Shown here piece after piece: positions 8,356-18,307 of a DNA stretch of 64,000 bases (positions are counted from its first letter, which is position 1; each line of letters starts with the position of its first letter). Under the pieces are notes generated by a model. That model was given only the letters and a program-made list of their open reading frames with translations, made no database searches and was not told the origin of the DNA. The position numbers and the translations under genes are program-made. Origin of the DNA: Vibrio sp. RE86 (lineage in GTDB: Bacteria > Pseudomonadota > Gammaproteobacteria > Enterobacterales > Vibrionaceae); the NCBI RefSeq assembly GCF_013114545.1, contig NZ_VTXI01000003.1, positions 207,961 to 271,960 on the forward strand, written 5' to 3'.

Positions 8356-9873
8356 ATGACTGAGCAAAAATACATTGTTGCCCTAGACCAAGGCACAACA
8401 AGCTCTCGCGCTGTCATTCTTGACCATGATGCAAACATTGTCAGCGTTGCTCAACGAGAGTTCACACAGATCTATCCTCAGGCAGGTTGGGTAGAACACG
8501 ACCCAATGGAAATTTGGGCGACACAAAGCTCAACATTGGTGGAAGCGCTAGCAAAGTCAGGCATCAGCAGCGACCAACTCGCAGCAATTGGTATCACAAA
8601 CCAACGTGAAACCACCATCGTTTGGAATAAAGAGACAGGTAAGCCAGTCTACAATGCGATTGTTTGGCAGTGTCGCCGCACCGCAGATATCTGTGAAGAT
8701 CTCAAGGCTCGTGGACTAGAAGAGTATGTTCGTGACAACACAGGTTTGGTACTTGACCCATACTTCTCTGGAACAAAAATTAAGTGGATTCTAGACAACG
8801 TAGAAGGTGCACGCGAAGACGCAGAAGCGGGTAAACTCCTGTTTGGTACCGTCGATACTTGGCTAGTTTGGAAGATGACGCAAGGCCGTGTTCACGTGAC
8901 TGATTTCACCAACGCCTCTCGTACTATGCTGTTTAATATCAATGACCTAACATGGGATGCGAAGCTTCTTGATGAGATGGGTATTCCGGCAGCAATGATG
9001 CCAGAAGTGAAGCGTTCTTCAGAAGTTTACGGCCAAACCAACATTGGTGGTAAAGGCGGTACTCGTGTGCCAATTTCAGGTATTGCGGGAGACCAACAAG
9101 CCGCGCTTTACGGTCAAATGTGTGTAGAGGCAGGCCAAGCGAAAAACACCTACGGTACAGGTTGTTTCTTGTTGATGAATACCGGTGAAGAGAAAGTAAC
9201 ATCGAAAAATGGCCTACTAACCACTCTTGCTTGTGGACCAAAAGGTGAGCCTGCATACGCACTTGAAGGTGCGGTATTTATGGGCGGTGCTTCTATCCAG
9301 TGGCTACGTGACGAGATGAAGATCCTTGCGGGTGCGGAAGACTCAGAGTACTTCGCAACGAAAGTCGATTCATCAAATGGCGTCTACGTTGTTCCTGCAT
9401 TTACTGGTCTAGGTGCTCCTTACTGGGACGCTTATGCTCGCGGTACCATTGTTGGTCTAACTCGTGGCGTAAACTCAAACCACATCATCCGTGCAACGCT
9501 TGAAGGTATTGCTTACCAAACTCGTGACGTATTGGATGCGATGCAAGCGGATTCAGGGATTGAACTTGCGAACCTTCGCGTTGATGGTGGCGCGGTAGCT
9601 AACAACTTCTTGATGCAGTTCCAATCAGACGTTCTCGATACGCAAGTACTTCGTCCAAAAGTCACTGAGGTGACCGCTTTGGGTGCCGCTTACCTAGCAG
9701 GACTTGCCGTCGGTTACTGGGATAGCCTTGATGAGCTGAAAGATAAAGCTGAGCTTGATCGTACCTTTGACCCTCATCACGATGAAGAGAAGCGTAACCG
9801 CCGCTACAAAGGTTGGAAACGTGCGGTTAAATGTGCGCAAACATGGTCTGAACTGCACGACGAAGAAGATTAA
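8356..9873 (+). CDS. glpK: Glycerol kinase
   Basis: A 505-residue FGGY-family kinase that phosphorylates glycerol to sn-glycerol 3-phosphate using ATP. The N-terminus shows the phosphate-binding [13 protein letters not shown] signature (residues 9-21), and the middle shows [15 protein letters not shown] with the catalytic aspartate. Length and sequence follow the E. coli enzyme throughout. It lies 57 bases after glpF with AAAGGA before the ATG. A terminator ends the glpFK transcript. Confidence 0.97.
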   Translation: MTEQKYIVALDQGTTSSRAVILDHDANIVSVAQREFTQIYPQAGWVEHDPMEIWATQSSTLVEALAKSGISSDQLAAIGITNQRETTIVWNKETGKPVYNAIVWQCRRTADICEDLKARGLEEYVRDNTGLVLDPYFSGTKIKWILDNVEGAREDAEAGKLLFGTVDTWLVWKMTQGRVHVTDFTNASRTMLFNINDLTWDAKLLDEMGIPAAMMPEVKRSSEVYGQTNIGGKGGTRVPISGIAGDQQAALYGQMCVEAGQAKNTYGTGCFLLMNTGEEKVTSKNGLLTTLACGPKGEPAYALEGAVFMGGASIQWLRDEMKILAGAEDSEYFATKVDSSNGVYVVPAFTGLGAPYWDAYARGTIVGLTRGVNSNHIIRATLEGIAYQTRDVLDAMQADSGIELANLRVDGGAVANNFLMQFQSDVLDTQVLRPKVTEVTALGAAYLAGLAVGYWDSLDELKDKAELDRTFDPHHDEEKRNRRYKGWKRAVKCAQTWSELHDEED

Positions 9874-9892
9874 TTTCAAGCAAAACGATTTA

Positions 9893-9917
9893 AGAGCGCC
9901 TATTGGCGCTCTTTTTT
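9893..9917 (+). terminator. Rho-independent terminator of glpFK
   Basis: AGAGCGCC, loop TATT, GGCGCTCT, then a run of T. It lies 20 bases after glpK and separates the glpFK transcript from glpR. Confidence 0.85.
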
Positions 9918-10040
9918 GCGTCTTGGCGCGGATAATGTTGCCCCTCTACTTCTCACAATGTGGCAATTCGAGCACAATAGAACGAGTTTTTATTTTCGAA
10001 TTGACAGCATTGACGCTCGTCATTGCTCAGGGAGTGGTAA

Positions 10041-10817
10041 GTGAAGCAAATACCAAGGCACCAGCAGATCGTAGAGCTGGTCAAGAAACAGGGCTACGTC
10101 AGTACAGATGAGCTGGTTGAGAAGTTCAACGTCAGCCCACAAACAATTCGACGCGATCTCAATGAGCTCGCAGACGAAGATAAAATTCGCCGCTATCATG
10201 GCGGAGCAACCATCCCTTTAAGTTCAGAAAACACCTCATACAACACTCGTAAAGCGATGAACGACAATGAAAAAGATGTCATTGCTGAAGAAGTGGTTAA
10301 GCACATTCCTGACGGCGCAACTCTGTTTATTGATATTGGTACCACACCAGAAGCTGTCGCTCGTGCGCTCAACAAAAACCATAAACAGCTAAGAGTCGTG
10401 ACCAATAACATCAACGTGGCGACCATTTTATTCCCTAACCCTGAGATTAAAGTGATTTTAGCCGGTGGCGAAGTGCGTAACCGAGATGGCGGCATTGTTG
10501 GTGAAGCAACACTCGATTTCGTTAAACAGTTCCGCCTTGATTTCGGCATTCTCGGAATCAGTGGTATCGACTTTGATGGCTCACTGTTAGATTTTGACTA
10601 CCATGAAGTGCGAGTTAAACAAGCAATTATCGATAATAGCCGCAGCGTATTTTTGGCCGTGGACCACACAAAATTTGGTCGTAATGCAATGGTCAAACTT
10701 GGCAACATCGCGCAGCTCAATATGGTCTTTACTGATAAGCAGCCACCAAAAGAGATTTTATCGATTCTGAACGAAGCGTCGGTTCCGCTCGAAGTGGTCA
10801 ACACTCAAGTCATCTAG
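10041..10817 (+). CDS. glpR: Glycerol-3-phosphate regulon repressor
   Basis: A 258-residue DeoR-family repressor. The N-terminal helix-turn-helix (residues 18-45) reads GYVSTDELVEKFNVSPQTIR, close to E. coli GlpR. The C-terminal half is the sugar-phosphate sensing domain, with LFIDIGTTPEAVA and VTNNINVA motifs. It is expected to repress glpFK and glpD unless glycerol 3-phosphate is present. The start is GTG at 10041, chosen because GGGAG lies just upstream and the product then begins MKQ as in the family. It stands between glpK and glpD, each separated by terminators. Confidence 0.95.
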   Translation: MKQIPRHQQIVELVKKQGYVSTDELVEKFNVSPQTIRRDLNELADEDKIRRYHGGATIPLSSENTSYNTRKAMNDNEKDVIAEEVVKHIPDGATLFIDIGTTPEAVARALNKNHKQLRVVTNNINVATILFPNPEIKVILAGGEVRNRDGGIVGEATLDFVKQFRLDFGILGISGIDFDGSLLDFDYHEVRVKQAIIDNSRSVFLAVDHTKFGRNAMVKLGNIAQLNMVFTDKQPPKEILSILNEASVPLEVVNTQVI

Positions 10818-10860
10818 ACACATTAGCGCAACATCTTCGACAACAATTGTCATTATTCGA

Positions 10861-10890
10861 GCCTTCCTTTGACTAAAGGAAGGCTTTTTT
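10861..10890 (+). terminator. Rho-independent terminator of glpR
   Basis: GCCTTCCTTT, loop GACT, AAAGGAAGGC, then TTTTTT. Confidence 0.87.
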
Positions 10891-10908
10891 ATGCACAAAT
10901 CACACAAA

Positions 10909-10946
10909 ACGCTCATAAACGAAAATAATTAATGACCAAAAACGAA
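10909..10946. promoter_or_regulatory. Candidate GlpR operator upstream of glpD
   Basis: ACGCT at 10909, ACGAA at 10919 and ACGAA at 10942 give TTCGT-type repeats on the minus strand, the first two exactly 10 bases apart, like the pair in front of glpF. The site is 60-100 bases before the glpD start. Confidence 0.38.
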
Positions 10947-11008
10947 ACCTAAGCTACGATTGTTTTACATTCTAAAATGCTCGTTCGCTCATCGTGAGGT
11001 CAAAATTT

Positions 11009-12568
11009 ATGAGTAACACACAACATGCAACCACCCAAAGTGGATCTAAAATTCTCGATTTGATCGTTATCGGTGGCGGTATAAATGGTGCAGGTGTCGC
11101 AGCAGACGCCGCTGGTCGTGGTCTTTCGGTAGGTCTTTATGAAGCGAATGACTTTGCCTCCGCAACCTCTTCAGCCAGTTCTAAACTGATCCATGGTGGA
11201 TTGCGCTACCTTGAACATTACGAGTTTCGTTTAGTTTCGGAAGCACTGGCAGAGCGTGAAGTCTTATTGAAAAAAGCACCTCATGTCGCGAGACCAATGC
11301 GTTTTCGTCTACCACACCGTCCGTTCCTTCGACCAGCTTGGATGATTCGTTGTGGCCTTTTCCTCTATGACAACCTTGGAAAACGCACAACACTTCCTGC
11401 CAGTGAGTCAGTGGATCTTTCACGCTCAGGACTGCTAAAACCTGAAATGAAAAAAGGGTTCGAATATTCCGATTGCTGGGTTGATGATGCACGACTTGTA
11501 CTCCTTAACGTCTTAGCAGCAAAAGAGAACAATGCCGAAGTACGTAACTACTGCCGAGTGGAGAAAGCACACCGCGAAGGATCTGTATGGCATGTCACCA
11601 TCCTTGATGTCATGACTGGTCAACGCTTCGAACGCCAAGCAAAGGCCCTCGTCAATGCTGCAGGCCCGTGGGTGAAACAGTTCTTTGATGATGGTTTAGA
11701 GCAAGATTCACCACGCAATATTCGTTTGATCAAAGGTTCACACATCGTTGTGCCACGTATTCATGACGAGCCTCAAGCTTATATTCTGCAAAACAAAGAC
11801 AACCGAATTGTCTTTATGATCCCTTACCTAGATAAGTTCTCGATCATCGGCACAACGGACGTTGAATACAAAGGTGATCCAAGGGAAGTCGCCATCGATG
11901 ACGACGAAGTTGACTACTTAATTGATATTGTTAATCAGCACTTCGTTAAACAACTTGATCGTGAAGATGTGGTGTGGACATACAGTGGCGTGCGCCCTCT
12001 TTGTGACGACGAGTCTGATTCACCACAGGCGATCACTCGTGATTACACGTTAGAACTTGAAGCGGAATACGATCAACCGCCACTACTTTCAATCTTTGGC
12101 GGAAAACTCACCACTTATCGTAAATTGGGTGAAGCAGCGCTAGAGAAACTGCAACCATATTTGACTAACATGGGCGCACCTTGGACTGCGAATCATGCAC
12201 TTCCAGGCGGTAATTTTAGTTGTTCTCGAGAGCAGCTTGCAGGGACAATTCACGCCTCATACCCGTGGATTTCACAGGCACTATTGCTTCGATATGTAAC
12301 GCAATTTGGTTCTTATACCTGGAAGCTACTTGAAGGCGTAAACAGCGAACCTGATCTAGGCGAAAAGTTTGCAGAGACAGCACATGGCGTCTACCAACGA
12401 GAGATTGATTACTTGATTGAGCAAGAGCTCTCGGTCACCGCTGAAGACATTCTGTGGCGCAGAACCAAGCTTGGACTCTACTTAAGCGCTGAGCAGCAAC
12501 AAACACTCGGTGAATACGTAAAAAGCCAGCATCCACATAATGTGGTCACGCTTTCAGAAGTCGGGTGA
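11009..12568 (+). CDS. glpD: Aerobic glycerol-3-phosphate dehydrogenase
   Basis: A 519-residue FAD-dependent membrane-associated dehydrogenase that oxidises glycerol 3-phosphate to dihydroxyacetone phosphate and passes electrons to ubiquinone. The N-terminal dinucleotide-binding motif is DLIVIGGGINGAGVAADAAG. Long stretches match E. coli GlpD, including ATSSASSKLIHGGLRYLEHY and the GTTDVEYKGDP segment. The ATG at 11009 is preferred over an upstream in-frame GTG because TGAGG lies nine bases before it. The gene is convergent with the nnrS-like gene. Confidence 0.96.
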   Translation: MSNTQHATTQSGSKILDLIVIGGGINGAGVAADAAGRGLSVGLYEANDFASATSSASSKLIHGGLRYLEHYEFRLVSEALAEREVLLKKAPHVARPMRFRLPHRPFLRPAWMIRCGLFLYDNLGKRTTLPASESVDLSRSGLLKPEMKKGFEYSDCWVDDARLVLLNVLAAKENNAEVRNYCRVEKAHREGSVWHVTILDVMTGQRFERQAKALVNAAGPWVKQFFDDGLEQDSPRNIRLIKGSHIVVPRIHDEPQAYILQNKDNRIVFMIPYLDKFSIIGTTDVEYKGDPREVAIDDDEVDYLIDIVNQHFVKQLDREDVVWTYSGVRPLCDDESDSPQAITRDYTLELEAEYDQPPLLSIFGGKLTTYRKLGEAALEKLQPYLTNMGAPWTANHALPGGNFSCSREQLAGTIHASYPWISQALLLRYVTQFGSYTWKLLEGVNSEPDLGEKFAETAHGVYQREIDYLIEQELSVTAEDILWRRTKLGLYLSAEQQQTLGEYVKSQHPHNVVTLSEVG

Positions 12569-12578
12569 TTAGAAAAAA

Positions 12579-12606
12579 GGGCTTGGTCTTTTCACAGACC
12601 AAGCCC
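12579..12606 (-). terminator. Rho-independent terminator of nnrS
   Basis: GGGCTTGGTCT and AGACCAAGCCC form an 11-base-pair stem. The T-run is on the minus strand, so it mainly serves the nnrS gene. It lies between the two convergent stop codons. Confidence 0.8.
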
Positions 12607-12621
12607 CTTCTCCCCGATAAT

Positions 12622-13806
12622 TTATCCTGGGTGTCCATCTACCCTTGCAGTCACCAGCATTTTGCCAAAATAGCCAATATAGAGCGCAAAGGCTAAGATC
12701 CACAGCAGCCCACTAATGTTCACTGCCTCAATCAAATACTGAGGGAAAAACGCCGCGACGATACTACGTACCAGTGCTGCCATCACCAACGCAGCAAACG
12801 CGACACTCATATTTGGTCCTTGATAGATAGCTCTACCTGTATGCCCCATCGTCACCCGAGCGATCATCGCTAGAATAACCCCACCAATTGCACCAATCGC
12901 GAACAGGTGCAACATGTTATGACTGGCGTAAGGATTAGAAAGAACCCCACGAAGAATCAAGCTGACAGGTATACATAAGTAAGTCGCATGCAGAGACCAT
13001 ACGAGTGGTTCGCTCAAGGTCTTCCACGGTTGCCAACGCACAACACGTATCAAGTGTGCAACTCCAGAGATCAGCATCAATGGTTGGCCAAGCTGATTAA
13101 AACTAATCGGGAAAAAGCTCAAGATGAACAGCCCAACCAAAGGAAGGTTAGCCACCCAATCCAACCAGACGATCGGTTGAGTTTTCTCAAAGTTAAAACG
13201 TCTAGCGGTAAAGAATGGAATCACTCGGCTGCCCATGATCGACAACAACAACGTAAACCACCACAACATCGCTTGCCAAACGGCTGAAGCTGGAAACGGC
13301 GGCATGCCCTTGATTGCAGCATAACTGGCAAAGTTGGCGACGATCGCGAGTACGAACAGAGGGACAAAAAATAGATTTCGCCACCCTTTGGCTTTGATCA
13401 CCCGACTGCCTACCTCGTACGCCACCAGCGCAAGAAATAACGCTTCAATAGAAGAAATTAACCACAAAGGTGCCGGCGTCCAGAAAAGCACTCTGGGTAA
13501 AAGCCATAACGCCACCAGCAATCCAAGGCGATGGTGTTTGGTCCCATTGATTCCAGTCCAGTTCTGCACCGCAGTGAGGACAAACCCAGCAACAATGGCC
13601 ATTGCAAAGCCAAACAGCATTTCATGAACGTGCCACCAAAGCGCAGGGACTTTTAATGCGCTAGGCTGCCCTGATTGAAACATCCAGACCCATAAGGCAA
13701 TGGCGACGACCGCGTAGATGGATCCCAGTAAGAAGAAAGGTCTAAAGCCTAAGCGTAAAATCGGTGGGATCGCCTCTTCCACTTTTTTGTCTGTAATATT
13801 GAGCAC
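12622..13806 (-). CDS. nnrS: NnrS family heme/copper membrane protein
   Basis: A 394-residue inner-membrane protein with about twelve hydrophobic spans. The N-terminal PPILRLGFRPFFLLG segment and the HVHEMLFGFAMAIVAGF segment with conserved histidines are typical of NnrS, a protein linked to nitric oxide resistance. The start is GTG at 13806 with AGGAG six bases before it; no better in-frame ATG exists. A partial NsrR-like half-site lies just upstream, which would fit nitric-oxide control. No nitrate or nitrite genes are adjacent. Biochemical function within the family is still poorly defined. Confidence 0.85.
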   Translation of the reverse strand: MLNITDKKVEEAIPPILRLGFRPFFLLGSIYAVVAIALWVWMFQSGQPSALKVPALWWHVHEMLFGFAMAIVAGFVLTAVQNWTGINGTKHHRLGLLVALWLLPRVLFWTPAPLWLISSIEALFLALVAYEVGSRVIKAKGWRNLFFVPLFVLAIVANFASYAAIKGMPPFPASAVWQAMLWWFTLLLSIMGSRVIPFFTARRFNFEKTQPIVWLDWVANLPLVGLFILSFFPISFNQLGQPLMLISGVAHLIRVVRWQPWKTLSEPLVWSLHATYLCIPVSLILRGVLSNPYASHNMLHLFAIGAIGGVILAMIARVTMGHTGRAIYQGPNMSVAFAALVMAALVRSIVAAFFPQYLIEAVNISGLLWILAFALYIGYFGKMLVTARVDGHPG

Positions 13807-13821
13807 TGATGACTCCTATGC

Positions 13822-13837
13822 AGCATGCATTTTGTAA
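13822..13837. promoter_or_regulatory. Possible NsrR half-site at nnrS
   Basis: On the minus strand AAAATGCATGCTGCAT contains the AAAATGCAT arm seen in NsrR operators, followed by a weaker GCTGCAT arm. It lies just upstream of the ribosome-binding site, where a repressor could act. NsrR control of nnrS genes is known in vibrios; the site itself is a weak match. Confidence 0.3.
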
Positions 13838-14052
13838 CGATTTATCTAATGGAAGACATATCAAGAACCATTCCAACTTTTAGAACCCTTGAGTAACGGG
13901 CATTCACAAGCACCTCCAACATTAATCGAGTCAATAAAACACATTTAAAAAAGGTCATTAAGACTCTTTGGAATCATTTCGAACCACTTCTATTTTCAGC
14001 CAAAGATGGTAGGTTAGGTTTTAATAAGATTGAGTAAGGAGAAGGAGACACA

Positions 14053-14613
14053 ATGACGCACTATATTTTTGGATACGGCAGCTTGATGAATTCCGAGTCG
14101 CGTCGCCTTACAGGTCAAACATCGCATGCAACGCCGGCGACAGTGCAAGGGTTAAAACGTTACTGGGGCAAGGTAGACGATAGCTATATTCTATCTCCCC
14201 TTGTCGTCGATAAAGGGCAGGGAAGCGTCAACGGCGTGCTTGTTAGCGTTGATGATGAAGGCTTGTCTGAGTTCGATCTACGCGAGCGCGGTTATCACCG
14301 CATGGAAGTCGAACCTCATCAAATCGAATCCGAACTTCGGTTTGCATCAGAGGATCGCGTATGGGTCTACGTGAAAGATAGCCCAGAGCCACCTTGCTCC
14401 CTTAGCCCAATCATGCAGACTTATGTCGACACTGTGCTAGCGGGGTGTTTAGAGATTTCAGAGCAGTTTGCGAAACAATTTGTCGAACAGACGATTGGTT
14501 GGAACTTTCCATTGGAAAACGACCGACATGAGCCGAAATATGGCAACTTAGCAGGAGTAAAACCAGAGCATCACAACGCCATTGACGCTCTGGTGGCCGA
14601 AGCAAGGGCCTAA
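14053..14613 (+). CDS. Gamma-glutamylcyclotransferase-like protein
   Basis: A 186-residue soluble protein starting with IFGYGSLMNSESR, the YGSL signature of the gamma-glutamylcyclotransferase (AIG2-like) fold. A single acidic residue in FDLRERGYHRMEV is placed like the catalytic glutamate of the family. Members cyclise gamma-glutamyl amines or amino acids to 5-oxoproline, but substrates differ widely, so the reaction here is not known. A strong AAGGAGAAGGAG sequence lies before the ATG. It stands alone and is convergent with ygjH. Confidence 0.7.
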   Translation: MTHYIFGYGSLMNSESRRLTGQTSHATPATVQGLKRYWGKVDDSYILSPLVVDKGQGSVNGVLVSVDDEGLSEFDLRERGYHRMEVEPHQIESELRFASEDRVWVYVKDSPEPPCSLSPIMQTYVDTVLAGCLEISEQFAKQFVEQTIGWNFPLENDRHEPKYGNLAGVKPEHHNAIDALVAEARA

Positions 14614-14614
14614 A

Positions 14615-14640
14615 AACCAGTTAATAGAAATAGACTGGTT
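14615..14640 (-). terminator. Terminator of ygjH
   Basis: AACCAGT and ACTGGTT surround a 12-base loop, with a T-run on the minus strand. The stem is short (7 base pairs). Confidence 0.5.
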
Positions 14641-14660
14641 ACAGAGAAAAAACTCAAAGA

Positions 14661-15011
<351 letters not shown>

Positions 15012-15020
15012 TTAAACTTG

Positions 15021-15051
15021 GTAAAATTTTACTAAAAGACAACGTTTACAC
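15021..15051. promoter_or_regulatory. LacI-family operator elements between ygjH and galR
   Basis: GTAAAATTTTAC at 15021-15032 is a perfect 12-base palindrome and extends into the TTTTACTAAAA half-site also seen before ebgA and ebgR. ACGTTTACAC at 15042-15051 is a perfect GalR half-site (CGNTTNCAC). Together they suggest autoregulation of galR and possible control by EbgR. Confidence 0.45.
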
Positions 15052-15174
15052 TATCACCAAAACCTTATATGGCAAGTGGTAAAGATCTCATTTTTGAGAT
15101 GATAAATGCATATCGATTGCCTTATTTACATACGCAATGTTAAATAGTCACAGTAAAGTTTATTGAGGTTCCTT

Positions 15175-16179
15175 ATGGCTACCATTAAAGATGTTGCAAA
15201 AGAAGCAGGGGTTTCGATTGCAACGGTCTCACGAGTGATCAACAAGTCTCCCAAAGCCAGTAAAGCATCGATTGAGTCAGTGACCAATGCGATGTCAAAA
15301 CTTGGCTATCGCCCAAATGCTGCAGCGAAGGCGCTCGTTAGCCAAAGCAGCAGTACCGTGGGTATTTTGGTTGGCGATGTCTCTGATCCATTCTTTGGAA
15401 CCTTGGTAAAAGCCGTCGACAATGTGGCCCATGAGCACGGCAAACACATTTTGATCGGTAATGGCTACCACAATGCGGAAGAAGAGCGCAAAGCCATTGA
15501 GCTGCTGATCAACAATCGCTGTGAAGCCTTGGTCATCCACTCAAAAGGTTTAACCGATGAAGAGTTGGTGGGTTACGCCAAGGAGGTCAAAGGAATGGTG
15601 CTGATCAACCGCCATATTCCTGAGATCGCCGATCGTTGTATCTCTTTAGACAATCATAAAGGGGCGTACCTTGCCACTGAGTATCTGATCCGACACGGGC
15701 ACACGAAGATAGCTTGTGTAGCGTCTTCCCATGCGATTGAAGATTCGAATCAACGTGTTGAAGGCTATTTGGCTGCATTGCGTGATAACAATATAGAGTT
15801 ACCAAGTAGCTACACTGAATATGGCGAGCCCAACAGTGATGGTGGTGAAGTCGCAATGACCAATTTACTCACTAAATCACTAGAGATTACCGGTGTGGTT
15901 GCCTACAACGACTACATGGCGGCTGGTGCGCTTTCTGTCCTTGATGAGAACGGCTTCGATGTGCCAGAGCAAGTCTCAATGATGGGCTTTGATGATGGCT
16001 TAATCGCGCGTTACGTGAGCCCACGCTTGACCACCATTCGTTACCCAATTGCGATGATGGCAGAAAGAGCTGCGCGCCTTGCGTTGCAACTGGCCAAGCA
16101 AGAAACCCCAAACCACGACGCGGCCGTGTTTACGCCAACTTTGGTAAGACGCAACTCAGTCGAGAAAGTCTCACGATAG
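15175..16179 (+). CDS. galR: Galactose operon repressor, LacI family
   Basis: A 334-residue LacI/GalR-family repressor. The N-terminal helix-turn-helix reads MATIKDVAKEAGVSIATVSR, and the ligand domain has VGDVSDPFFGTLVKAVD and ILIGNGYHNAEEERKAIE segments that follow E. coli GalR or GalS closely. The ATG at 15175 has TGAGG six bases upstream. It probably represses galETKM, where a near-consensus GalR site occurs (26406-26421), and is relieved by galactose. It is not adjacent to that operon. GalS rather than GalR cannot be excluded. Confidence 0.85.
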   Translation: MATIKDVAKEAGVSIATVSRVINKSPKASKASIESVTNAMSKLGYRPNAAAKALVSQSSSTVGILVGDVSDPFFGTLVKAVDNVAHEHGKHILIGNGYHNAEEERKAIELLINNRCEALVIHSKGLTDEELVGYAKEVKGMVLINRHIPEIADRCISLDNHKGAYLATEYLIRHGHTKIACVASSHAIEDSNQRVEGYLAALRDNNIELPSSYTEYGEPNSDGGEVAMTNLLTKSLEITGVVAYNDYMAAGALSVLDENGFDVPEQVSMMGFDDGLIARYVSPRLTTIRYPIAMMAERAARLALQLAKQETPNHDAAVFTPTLVRRNSVEKVSR

Positions 16180-16212
16180 TCATCTCCAACTAGACTCAAC
16201 CTCACATACAAA

Positions 16213-16238
16213 AAGAGCATCGTTAATACGATGCTCTT
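16213..16238 (-). terminator. Terminator between galR and the aldo/keto reductase
   Basis: AAGAGCATCG and CGATGCTCTT form a 10-base-pair stem around TTAATA. The T-rich side is on the minus strand, after the aldo/keto reductase gene, and it may also serve convergent galR. Confidence 0.65.
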
Positions 16239-16256
16239 GTCTATCTTTAGAACCGA

Positions 16257-17138
16257 TTAAGCCACACCGTGACCTTTTGATGCTACCCAGATTCTGTACC
16301 ATTGTTCTTGCGTCAGAGTCAGCTCTAGAGCACCAACCGCAGTTTTAACACGCTCAATATTACCACTACCTAGAATCGGTACTGGTTTCGCTGGCATCTT
16401 CATTACCCACGCAAAAATGACTTGATCAATCGAGCTCGCGCCAATTTCACCTGCAATATCAGTCAAGGTTTCACGAAGACGACTCATCTGCTCAGAGTTA
16501 TCCGTAAAGATGCGTCCACCCGCTAGGCATGACCATGCCATAGGTTGAACACGTTGCTGCTGAAGTTGATCCAGCGTGCCATCTTCCGTAACTTGAAGAT
16601 TCACTGGGTTGATCTCAACTTGGTTGGTGATCAGTGGCGTATCTAGGCGAGACTGAAGTAAATCAAACTGAGAAGTCGTGAAGTTAGAGACACCAAAATG
16701 CTTCACTTTGCCTGCCGCTTTCAAAGTCGCGAAGGCTTCCGCCGCTTCATCCGCATCCATAAGCAGGTCTGGGCGGTGCAGAAGTAGTACATCAAGATGA
16801 TCCGTTTTTAGGCGAGATAGAGACTCATCAACCGACGCTAAAATAGCGGCTTTGCTGCTATCGTAATGGTTAACTTGCTTACCTTCACCACGGTAAATGC
16901 CGCATTTAGAAACAATCTCAATCTGGTCACGCAACGCAGGGTCCATCGCAAGTACCTCACCGAACATGCTCTCACATGCAGACTCTGGACCGTATACCGG
17001 TGCGTGGTCAACAGTCGTGATACCAAGCTCGATGTGCTGCTTTAGAAACGCATGCTGCTGTTGAGTGTCCATGCCCCACTCAGCCATACGCCAGTAGCCT
17101 TGAATTAACGGTGAAAACACTGGATGTGATTTCTGCAT
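16257..17138 (-). CDS. ydhF: YdhF-like aldo/keto reductase
   Basis: A 293-residue oxidoreductase of the aldo/keto reductase family, a (beta/alpha)8 barrel using NADPH. The catalytic set is visible: D and Y in TTVDHAPVYG, K in EIVSKCGIY, and H in VLLLHRPD. The sequence follows E. coli YdhF, whose substrate is unknown. The ATG at 17138 is chosen over an upstream GTG because GGGGA precedes it at good spacing. It is divergent from a LysR-type regulator that probably controls it. The intergenic region contains the palindrome TCAGTATACTGA at 17184-17195. Confidence 0.85.
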   Translation of the reverse strand: MQKSHPVFSPLIQGYWRMAEWGMDTQQQHAFLKQHIELGITTVDHAPVYGPESACESMFGEVLAMDPALRDQIEIVSKCGIYRGEGKQVNHYDSSKAAILASVDESLSRLKTDHLDVLLLHRPDLLMDADEAAEAFATLKAAGKVKHFGVSNFTTSQFDLLQSRLDTPLITNQVEINPVNLQVTEDGTLDQLQQQRVQPMAWSCLAGGRIFTDNSEQMSRLRETLTDIAGEIGASSIDQVIFAWVMKMPAKPVPILGSGNIERVKTAVGALELTLTQEQWYRIWVASKGHGVA

Positions 17139-17183
17139 TTTGATTCCCCTATTTTGTTTCACTGCTTATGCAATGTTCTGACC

Positions 17184-17195
17184 TCAGTATACTGA
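17184..17195. promoter_or_regulatory. Palindrome between ydhF and the LysR regulator gene
   Basis: TCAGTATACTGA is a perfect 12-base palindrome in the divergent intergenic region. It could be part of the LysR regulator's binding site. This rests only on symmetry and position. Confidence 0.3.
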
Positions 17196-17320
17196 CAATT
17201 TATAGGGGGATTAAACGCCCAACCCAGAAAAGATAATTCGATATAACGGACAATCAACCAGCTTTCGTTTTTTATACAGACGGATATAATTGGCCTATCC
17301 GCTGATAAAGAGGTGTTTCT

Positions 17321-18229
17321 ATGCACAAAGCCCACAAACGATTTGAGCGTTACGCACTGTTTAGTGAAGTCGCTAAACAGCTCAGTTTTTCTAAGGCTGC
17401 CGAGAACTTAGGTATATCTCGAAGTTACCTCTCATCGCAAATCAATCAGTTGGAACAGGAGCTTGAAACCAGCTTGTTAATACGTTCCACACGCACTGTA
17501 CGCCTGACGGCTGCAGGGGAGAAAATCCTCGAACGAATGCAAGGCATCAATGCATCCATTGTCGAACTAGAGAAAGAGCTCGATCATACCAAATCAGCCG
17601 TCAGTGGCTTACTGCGCATCACCGCTCCCACAATTTTCAGCCATCGTTTTTTGATTCAAGTTTGCCAAGAGTTTCAACAGCTTCACCCTGACATCGAATT
17701 TGATCTCGATATCGGTTACAACCGAGAAGACCTTGCCAAGAGCCATTTTGATCTCGCCATTCGTGCCACCAATACACCACCAGACAATATGGTGGCCAAA
17801 AGGTTAATGGACTACGAGCATGTCTGTTGTGCATCACCGAGTTATCTTGCTAGAAGAGGCACACCCACTGAGCCAAATGACCTCGTCGCTCACAATTGTA
17901 TGTCTGACCCAAACTTACGCCGGTGGCAGTTTTTTAACGCAGAAGAGAGCGTAGCCGTTGAGACTCACGGAGATATGCTGATCAGTGACAACCTATTGTT
18001 GTTGAGCGCTGCGATTGCAGACAAAGGGGTGATAAAGATGCCGTGTTATCTTGTAGGGCCCGCCATTCAAGAAGGTAAACTTGTGCGAGTGCTGAGTGAC
18101 TATCAGCTAGCTAAGAGCCATATCTACTTAATTTACCCACCACAACTGCGCAGCAGCACTAAGTTGTCAGCCTTTACTGAGTTTATGCAGCAATGGTTTG
18201 AGGATAAAAACACCAAACCCCAGAATTAA
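17321..18229 (+). CDS. LysR-type regulator divergent from ydhF
   Basis: A 302-residue LysR-family regulator. The N-terminal winged helix (residues 8-67) includes FSKAAENLGISRSYLSSQI, and the rest is the two-lobed ligand-binding domain. Features such as GLLRITAPTIF and FDLAIRATNTPP place it in the broad CrgA/AaeR/DsdC-like group often found beside oxidoreductases. Its divergent neighbour is the YdhF-like aldo/keto reductase, the most likely target. The inducer is unknown. Confidence 0.8.
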   Translation: MHKAHKRFERYALFSEVAKQLSFSKAAENLGISRSYLSSQINQLEQELETSLLIRSTRTVRLTAAGEKILERMQGINASIVELEKELDHTKSAVSGLLRITAPTIFSHRFLIQVCQEFQQLHPDIEFDLDIGYNREDLAKSHFDLAIRATNTPPDNMVAKRLMDYEHVCCASPSYLARRGTPTEPNDLVAHNCMSDPNLRRWQFFNAEESVAVETHGDMLISDNLLLLSAAIADKGVIKMPCYLVGPAIQEGKLVRVLSDYQLAKSHIYLIYPPQLRSSTKLSAFTEFMQQWFEDKNTKPQN

Positions 18230-18233
18230 AAAA

Positions 18234-18259
18234 ACCACTTCCAATTGCTTGGAAGTGGT
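18234..18259 (-). terminator. Rho-independent terminator of ahpF
   Basis: ACCACTTCCA and TGGAAGTGGT form a 10-base-pair stem, with seven or more T on the minus strand. It is 48 bases beyond the ahpF stop. Confidence 0.8.
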
Positions 18260-18307
18260 GTCGGATAATCGACGAAATGTTTGCAAATGAGTATGGACAG
18301 TAAATTA

